Origin: Bdellovibrionales bacterium
GTDB taxonomy: Bacteria; Bdellovibrionota; Bdellovibrionia; Bdellovibrionales; UBA1609
Length of the DNA stretch: 11,336 nucleotides
Reading direction: 5' to 3'
Assembly: GCA_027451425.1 (NCBI GenBank)
Contig: DAIDJH010000026.1
Span: forward strand, 1-11,336
Positions 7,456 through 11,336 of the stretch are shown here, one piece after another. Every line of letters begins with the position of its first letter. Position 1 is the first letter of the stretch. A model generated the notes under the pieces. It was not told the DNA's origin, ran no database searches, and was given only the letters and a program-made list of their open reading frames with translations. Made by a program: the position numbers and the translations under genes.

Positions 7456-8280
7456 ATGAGTTTAAACTTCGAAAAAACAAAACCCGTTCGTGTCGGCTCC
7501 ATTGAAATAGGTGGACCTGCCTTTGTCATGATCGCCGGGCCGTGCTCCATTGAATCGCTCGAACAATTCTCTCAAACCGCCGAAGCTGTTAAAAAATCTG
7601 GCGCCGTAATGCTGCGTGGCGGAATGTTCAAACTTCGCACAAACCCGCAGAGTTTTCAAGGCATGGGCAGCGACGCCTTTTCTATTGCCCGCGAGGTAAA
7701 AGCCCGCACCGGGATGCAATTCGTCTCCGAAATCACCGACCCACGCCAGGTGGGCGATTTTATGGATGTTGTCGATATGTTCCAAGTTGGATCGCGAAAC
7801 ATGCATAACTATTCGCTCCTCAAGGAACTTGGCCAAGTACAAACCCCAGTACTGTTAAAACGTGGGTTTTCAGGCCTGATCAGTGAGTGGCTCTATTCCG
7901 CCGAATACATTGTTAAACACGGCAACCCCAATGTTGTACTGTGCGAACGCGGTATTCGCACCTTTGAGACCGCGACGCGAAATACATTTGATCTCAACGC
8001 GATAGCTTACGTAAAACAACACTCGCATCTCCCGGTGATTGCCGACCCCTCGCACGCCACAGGAGCTACGTCTCTTGTTACCCCCATGTCTTTGGCAGCT
8101 GCGGCGGCTGGAGCGGATGGACTGATCATCGAGGTTCACCCAGATCCATCCGTGGCGCTTTCAGATGGATTTCAGGCGCTCACCCCCGATATGTTTCAAT
8201 CATTGATGGCGCGGCTTGAGCGCATTTTGACGGCACTCGATCGCCCTCTTGCTCAAGCTGCCCAAAAGCCGACATGTTAA
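7456..8280 (+). CDS. 3-deoxy-D-arabino-heptulosonate 7-phosphate synthase, type I-beta catalytic core only
   Basis: DAHP synthase condenses phosphoenolpyruvate and erythrose 4-phosphate, the entry to the shikimate pathway. The 274-residue TIM-barrel protein carries AGPCSIES (27-34), [16 protein letters not shown] (54-69), KRG (135-137), IADPSHATG (195-203), IIEVHPDP (224-231) and SDGFQ (236-240). Cys30, His200, Glu226 and Asp237 are the metal ligands; their spacings of 170, 26 and 11 equal those of Thermotoga maritima C102/H272/E298/D309. The RGG-FK-RT-P-SFQG motif separates it from KDO-8-phosphate synthase. It has only about 20 residues before the barrel and no ACT/FL or chorismate-mutase domain, so it resembles the unregulated archaeal-type cores and is predicted to lack built-in feedback inhibition. 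It overlaps menG by 7 nt. Often named aroF, aroG or aroA in different genomes, so I give no symbol. Confidence 0.94.
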   Translation: MSLNFEKTKPVRVGSIEIGGPAFVMIAGPCSIESLEQFSQTAEAVKKSGAVMLRGGMFKLRTNPQSFQGMGSDAFSIAREVKARTGMQFVSEITDPRQVGDFMDVVDMFQVGSRNMHNYSLLKELGQVQTPVLLKRGFSGLISEWLYSAEYIVKHGNPNVVLCERGIRTFETATRNTFDLNAIAYVKQHSHLPVIADPSHATGATSLVTPMSLAAAAAGADGLIIEVHPDPSVALSDGFQALTPDMFQSLMARLERILTALDRPLAQAAQKPTC

Positions 8281-9044
8281 TTCGAAGTGGCCCTGCGGCA
8301 AGCGAAGTTCAAGATTTATTTTCGTCGATCGCCGGCACTTACGACCTTGCCAATGATCTCATCACATTTGGAATTGCTCGGCGCTGGCGGCGCTCGCTTG
8401 TGGCTTGGGCATTAAAGGATCTTGAACCTACTGCACGCGCAGTCGAGCCTCGAAGAATATTGGACTGCGCGACTGGGACTGGTGACTTAGTTTTCGAATT
8501 CGCCAGCGCACTTTTTCGTCAACGCCACCCGGCTGAAATTGTAGGCTGCGACTTTTGCGCCCCGATGCTCAAAATTGCCGAAGATAAAATTCGTCGGCGC
8601 TGGCCCACCGACGCGAATCGCCGTATTCCTAAAATAAAATTTGAATGGGCGGATGCGATGAATCTTCCCTACGAAGCGGGTCGATTTGATGTTTCATCCA
8701 TTGCCTATGGAATTCGTAATGTTCGCGATGTTGCCCTGGCATTGTCTGAAATGGCGCGCATCACGCGGCCTGGCGGCCACGTGATGATTCTTGAAACCGG
8801 AGTTGTCGAAAATCGTGTCTTAAGATATTTCGTAGAACTTCACTTTCAAAGAATTGTACCCGCGCTAGGCGGCTTGGTTTCTGGTCGCAAGTCCGCTTAT
8901 GAATATTTGCAAAAAACTTCGCGTGCCTTCCCCTCGGGAGAACAATTTTGTGACGTGCTGCGGGCCACTGGTCATTTTACTTCGGTTGAATATCGCGCTC
9001 TCATGGGGGGCGCGAGCTTTCTCTACCGCGCGCGGGTCCGCTAA
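8274..9044 (+). CDS. menG: Demethylmenaquinone methyltransferase (MenG/UbiE)
   Basis: This SAM-dependent enzyme methylates demethylmenaquinone in the last step of menaquinone synthesis. The 256-residue protein shows the UbiE signature along its length: EVQDLFSSIAGTYDLAND (11-28), FGIARRWRR (32-40), the SAM motif I ILDCATGTGDL (62-72), GCDFCAPML (91-99), IAYGIRNVRD (143-152), and AYEYLQKTSRAFPSGEQF (208-225). All men genes are present nearby and no ubiquinone genes are visible, so the menaquinone role is favoured; UbiE proteins can serve both pathways. The ATG lies 7 nt inside the end of the DAHP synthase gene, which suggests coupled translation. Residues 51-61 and 107-120 look like lineage-specific insertions with many charged residues. 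The 3' end faces the hypothetical gene, leaving 28 nt without a convincing terminator. Confidence 0.93.
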   Translation: MLIRSGPAASEVQDLFSSIAGTYDLANDLITFGIARRWRRSLVAWALKDLEPTARAVEPRRILDCATGTGDLVFEFASALFRQRHPAEIVGCDFCAPMLKIAEDKIRRRWPTDANRRIPKIKFEWADAMNLPYEAGRFDVSSIAYGIRNVRDVALALSEMARITRPGGHVMILETGVVENRVLRYFVELHFQRIVPALGGLVSGRKSAYEYLQKTSRAFPSGEQFCDVLRATGHFTSVEYRALMGGASFLYRARVR

Positions 9045-9072
9045 AAACTTCGTCTATCGCCCCAGCCAACGC

Positions 9073-9540
9073 TCAATTCAGCTTATGCCCGGCGCCTTTT
9101 TTAAAACGTAATTGAATATATGCGACTAACTGCTGATCACGCGACACTAGCTCAAGACGCTGCAAAACAGTATATGCCTCTGGACAAAACTCCGAAAATT
9201 GAAAAAGGAGATCGATCGCCAGTCTCGACTGGTCAGCCCCATCGCCCACGACATTTTTTTGAGCAATTTGCGTGAGCAGATTCAACACGCCGACGGTCGG
9301 CACCTCGTAGTTGATTTCAAATTCCGCCTGGCTCACCCAGTCTTTAGGGATTTTCAATAGCGATCTCTCACGGACCGGGGCATCTTTAATAGGAGATTCC
9401 TTAGACAAAGCCGCTGCACAATCTTTTGATTTAGTCATTTGTTGAGCCATCGAAATTGAAGAAATGGCCGTCAGAGAAATTCCGGCGCCGACAACCGCTA
9501 CGCCCTTCACAACGTTTATTAGGTTTCGATGATTAATCAT
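9073..9540 (-). CDS. Hypothetical small secreted protein
   Basis: I do not recognise this family. From the ATG at 9540 the protein has 155 residues. It starts with a probable Sec signal peptide: polar/basic MINHRNLINVVKG, a hydrophobic core at about residues 14-30, and a likely signal peptidase I cut after SMA (residue 32). The mature part of about 123 residues is mostly hydrophilic with a probable helical section (83-148), two cysteines (C41, C119) that could pair in the periplasm, and a basic C-terminus (FKKGAGHKLN). No lipobox or membrane anchor is seen after the signal. An in-frame GTG seven codons upstream is possible but adds hydrophobic residues before the signal n-region. A TATAAT lies 7 nt upstream of the ATG. 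It converges with menG and is not obviously linked to quinone synthesis. Confidence 0.65.
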   Translation of the reverse strand: MINHRNLINVVKGVAVVGAGISLTAISSISMAQQMTKSKDCAAALSKESPIKDAPVRERSLLKIPKDWVSQAEFEINYEVPTVGVLNLLTQIAQKNVVGDGADQSRLAIDLLFQFSEFCPEAYTVLQRLELVSRDQQLVAYIQLRFKKGAGHKLN

Positions 9541-9547
9541 TGCCACG

Positions 9548-9553
9548 ATTATA
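9548..9553 (-). promoter_or_regulatory. Perfect TATAAT -10 element directly before the hypothetical gene
   Basis: TATAAT on the minus strand is 7 nt from the ATG at 9540, the distance at which RNA would start at or next to the start codon. No good -35 hexamer stands 16-18 bp upstream; an oligo-T tract occupies that place. No Shine-Dalgarno is visible. This fits a leaderless mRNA, but a chance match in AT-rich DNA cannot be excluded. Confidence 0.3.
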
Positions 9554-9584
9554 AATGCCACATTTATTTTAAAAAAATGGTTTT

Positions 9585-9623
9585 CGCGTTTTTGAAATTT
9601 TTTATCAACCGTTCAAAAACTCG
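9585..9623. repeat. Imperfect 12-bp inverted repeat
   Basis: The left arm CGCGTTTTTGAA (9585-9596) and right arm TTCAAAAACTCG (9612-9623) are reverse complements at 11 of 12 positions, with a 15-nt AT-rich loop. There is no T-run directly after the stem on the plus strand; on the minus strand a T7 run begins only 7 nt beyond it. It could be an operator or an mRNA stem-loop upstream of the hypothetical gene, or a weak terminator of the aroE-aroC transcript. The repeat is visible directly; its role is unknown. Confidence 0.5.
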
Positions 9624-9645
9624 ATAGTGTGTTCTGACCAAATTT

Positions 9646-9675
9646 TTGACAGTTGTGAATTGATTTCCGGATTAT
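9646..9675 (+). promoter_or_regulatory. Possible plus-strand sigma-70 promoter facing the aroC 3' end
   Basis: A perfect TTGACA (9646-9651) is followed after 18 bp by GATTAT (9670-9675, 4/6 match to TATAAT). It would drive RNA antisense to the aroC 3' end. No convincing gene lies downstream on this strand, so this may be chance. Confidence 0.18.
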
Positions 9676-9730
9676 ACGCTCCAAAAACAGATGTTGCGGT
9701 CAATTGCCCGCCAGAAAGAGAGAACTGAGG

Positions 9731-10711
9731 CTAACGCGAAACTTCATCAAGTCTGCGCCACAAAATATGATCGGCTAAAACTAGATAAGCCATCGCTTCA
9801 AGAACCGGCAGGGCGCGAAGCAAAATACATGGGTCGTGTCGCCCCCGTTTTGCCACATCCAAAATCGAAGACGTTGGCTTAAACGCCACGCGAAGCTGAA
9901 TCACTTCTCCTGTTGAAATACCACCGCGAACCCCGCCATAAACAGATTCATTGTGGCCCACATGAACCTGAAGTCCGCGTTGTTCCGCAAGCGTAAATCC
10001 GCCACCAAGTTCGACCCCCGTTACCGCACCAATCGACATCATTGCCGCGGTTAAATCGGCCTTCAGTTTGTGAAACACCGGCTGCCCCAAACCACGAGGC
10101 GGACGTGCAATCCGCACCTCCGCAATCCCACCAACGCTGTCACCATTTTCACGAAGTTTTGCGAGCATCAATTCCACTTTTTGCCAATTAGGATCACTGA
10201 TCCCTTCTTCGCCCAATTGCATTTCGCCAACTTTTCTTGGGATGGCGCGCACTGAAAGTTCTGGCGCCAGTTCTCGTAACATCATTTCGGCGAACGCTCC
10301 GCCAATGACTCGCGCGAGAGTTTCTCGCCCCGAAGATCGACCGCCACCTCGATGATCGACATGCGTGAATTTATCGCGCCAGACATCATCGGCGTGACCA
10401 CGGCGCGCTTCGTTTTTAATTTTGTCGTAGTCTTGCGAACGCGCGTCTTGATTTCGCACCATAACCGCAATCGGAGTGCCCAGGGTCTTACCGTCAAAAA
10501 CTCCGCTCAAAATTTCTGGTTCATCTGCTTCGTTGCGCGCAGATGTAACCGGGCCGTGCCCTGGGCGACGTCGCGCCAAAGCTTGCTCGAGAATTTTTGC
10601 ATCGAAGGTAACTCCGGCGGGGCACCCTTCAATTATCACTCCCATCGCCCGGCCGTGACTTTCGCCAAAGCTTGTAATTTGAAAAACTTCACCGAAACTG
10701 TTCGCGCTCAT
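9731..10711 (-). CDS. aroC: Chorismate synthase (AroC), compact form
   Basis: AroC uses reduced FMN to convert EPSP to chorismate, the substrate of the men operon. The 326-residue protein carries FGESHG (15-20), RRRPGHGPVTSARNE (47-61), LSGVFDGKTLGTPI (68-81), RRGHADD (103-109, His106), the signature HRGGGRSSGRET (120-131), FKPTSSI (277-283) and RGRHDPC (289-295). It is shorter than E. coli AroC (361): the segment before GGISTG and the loop between FKPTSSI and RGRHDPC are trimmed. The first of these reads HNESVYGG where E. coli has SNHAGG. I chose the ATG at 10711, not an in-frame upstream start: it begins with the family-typical SANSFGEVF, forms an ATGA overlap with the aroE stop, and has AAGGA 9 nt upstream. 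It is translated after aroE and ends 190 bp before the hypothetical gene. Confidence 0.96.
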   Translation of the reverse strand: MSANSFGEVFQITSFGESHGRAMGVIIEGCPAGVTFDAKILEQALARRRPGHGPVTSARNEADEPEILSGVFDGKTLGTPIAVMVRNQDARSQDYDKIKNEARRGHADDVWRDKFTHVDHRGGGRSSGRETLARVIGGAFAEMMLRELAPELSVRAIPRKVGEMQLGEEGISDPNWQKVELMLAKLRENGDSVGGIAEVRIARPPRGLGQPVFHKLKADLTAAMMSIGAVTGVELGGGFTLAEQRGLQVHVGHNESVYGGVRGGISTGEVIQLRVAFKPTSSILDVAKRGRHDPCILLRALPVLEAMAYLVLADHILWRRLDEVSR

Positions 10712-11336
10712 GAGGTTTGTTCCTTTTGGAACGTATTGTCTCTTGAAAACTCGCCAGCCCAAAATTCCCGCTGAGATTCAGCTTGGGCCAAAAATAAATT
10801 CATCCCGGAAAAATAGCGCGCCCCCACACGAAGTGCATACTCGCGCCCAGGTGAATCGTCCCCGTAATTAAGATCAAATACATATTTTGGTCGCCACTCT
10901 TCGCAAGGCCACTGACTTGTTGTCATTCGTGAACGTGGCACCGCCCAAATCAATGTTTGAATCTCGGACAAATGTGAAAGTTCGCTTGTCGTCGGCCAGT
11001 TCGTCCAAATTTCTTCGCCACTACGAGCTGAAAAAAATCGCGCCTCAGGGAGAATCGCACGAAGGACAAGCCGCATTCCGCCGCCGCCCCAAACCGCCGC
11101 CTCACCCGTGAGCCTTAATGCATGAAATGTGCGCGCCACGCCAACCAGATCGGTGTTCGTTCCGCTCCAACCCGCGTTCGTTTTAACGATCGTATTCACT
11201 GCCCCAACTTCAGCCGCTTTTTTGTCGACGCGCTCGCAAATGCCTTTTGCGGCAATTTTTAGAGGAGCCGTAACAGCAGCCGCGCGAAGACCGAGTCGTT
11301 CAAGAATGCCAAGATTCAAAGAATTCATTTCAGTTT
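10708..11336 (-). CDS. aroE: Shikimate 5-dehydrogenase (AroE), 5' end cut by the window edge
   Basis: AroE reduces 3-dehydroshikimate to shikimate with NADPH. About 208 residues are visible; the frame stays open past an internal Met (11328) to the window edge, and the expected N-terminal strand with the shikimate-binding SLSP motif is missing, so the true start is outside. Numbering from that Met, VTAPLK (19-24) holds the catalytic lysine, GAVNTIV (42-48) and GTNTDLVG (56-63) the catalytic aspartate, GGGGMRLVL (81-89) the dinucleotide-binding turn, and GMNLFLAQAESQREFW (175-190) the C-terminal signature. The NRTxxK cofactor motif that usually follows the second strand is not evident (FFSARSGEE instead), and the glycine-rich turn is GGGG, not GAGG, so this is a divergent member. 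It overlaps aroC by ATGA (10708-10711), which implies an aroE-aroC operon. Confidence 0.88.
   Translation of the reverse strand, partial: TEMNSLNLGILERLGLRAAAVTAPLKIAAKGICERVDKKAAEVGAVNTIVKTNAGWSGTNTDLVGVARTFHALRLTGEAAVWGGGGMRLVLRAILPEARFFSARSGEEIWTNWPTTSELSHLSEIQTLIWAVPRSRMTTSQWPCEEWRPKYVFDLNYGDDSPGREYALRVGARYFSGMNLFLAQAESQREFWAGEFSRDNTFQKEQTS

Larger units (their letters stand above)
9541..9730. other. AT-rich intergenic region between aroC and the secreted hypothetical gene
   Basis: This is the only non-coding stretch of note in the window (190 bp). It holds an imperfect inverted repeat (9585-9623), two minus-strand TATAAT hexamers (9548-9553 and 9671-9676) and a plus-strand TTGACA (9646-9651). 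No tRNA-like, riboswitch-like or convincing terminator structure was seen. It most likely contains the promoter of the hypothetical gene and the end of the aroE-aroC transcript. Confidence 0.6.

Noticed and set aside
7456..8280. KDO-8-phosphate synthase as an alternative for the DAHP synthase gene
   Set aside because: The RGG-FK-RT-P-SFQG motif and the metal-ligand spacings match type I-beta DAHP synthase.
9087..9102. GC-rich GGCGCC followed by TTTTTT after menG, resembling a rho-independent terminator
   Set aside because: GGCGCC is self-complementary but has no loop, and no upstream partner arm was found; the bases encode the end of the hypothetical protein.
9691..9882. 63-codon plus-strand open frame downstream of the TTGACA motif
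   Set aside because: Mostly antisense to the aroC 3' end, no ribosome site, no recognisable features.
10352..10774. 140-codon plus-strand open frame opposite aroC and the aroE end
   Set aside because: Antisense to conserved AroC motifs; no family features in its translation.
1..11336. Mobile elements, CRISPR arrays, tRNA or rRNA genes, defence systems
   Set aside because: None seen: no transposase or phage-like frames, no spaced direct repeats, and the window is almost entirely filled by biosynthetic genes.

Overview
The window (about 11.3 kb, roughly 50% GC, almost gap-free) is a quinone and aromatic-compound biosynthesis locus of a Gram-negative, menaquinone-using bacterium. Seven contiguous minus-strand genes encode the classical chorismate-to-demethylmenaquinone route. 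In transcription order they are isochorismate synthase (menF-like), menD, menH, menB, menA, menC and menE, running from about 7414 down to 119. Divergently on the plus strand lie a DAHP synthase (first step of the shikimate pathway) and menG/ubiE (last step of menaquinone synthesis), overlapping by 7 nt. A second minus-strand aromatic pair, aroE (cut by the right edge) and aroC, sits at the right end. A small gene for a putative secreted protein of unknown function lies between menG and aroC. The lineage cannot be fixed from the sequence. The gene content, GC level and divergent Aro/Men proteins are compatible with a Bdellovibrio-like or related proteobacterium, but this is only an inference.

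Layout: 1-122 (+) is the 3' end of a gene whose C-terminus looks like a hot-dog acyl-CoA thioesterase, and its stop codon overlaps the menE stop codon. 119-7414 (-) is the men operon, with ATGA overlaps at menD/menH and menA/menC, a 19-nt overlap at menC/menE, and gaps of 11-19 nt elsewhere. 7415-7455 is a 41-bp divergent promoter interval. 7456-9044 (+) holds DAHP synthase and menG. 9073-9540 (-) is the secreted hypothetical. 9541-9730 is the only sizeable intergenic region and carries an imperfect inverted repeat and promoter-like motifs. 9731-11336 (-) holds aroC and partial aroE, joined by an ATGA overlap.

How it fits together: DAHP synthase feeds the shikimate pathway; AroE and AroC act later and yield chorismate. 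MenF, MenD, MenH, MenC, MenE and MenB convert chorismate to DHNA-CoA. A DHNA-CoA thioesterase (possibly the truncated hot-dog gene at the left edge) releases DHNA. MenA prenylates it in the membrane and MenG methylates it to menaquinone. The catalytic residues I could place are present in most of these enzymes. The locus looks like a well-conserved pathway in a compact arrangement, not a new system. The points most worth checking are the thioesterase at the edge, the regulator-less DAHP synthase paired with menG, several divergent active-site motifs, and the small secreted protein with its AT-rich upstream region.
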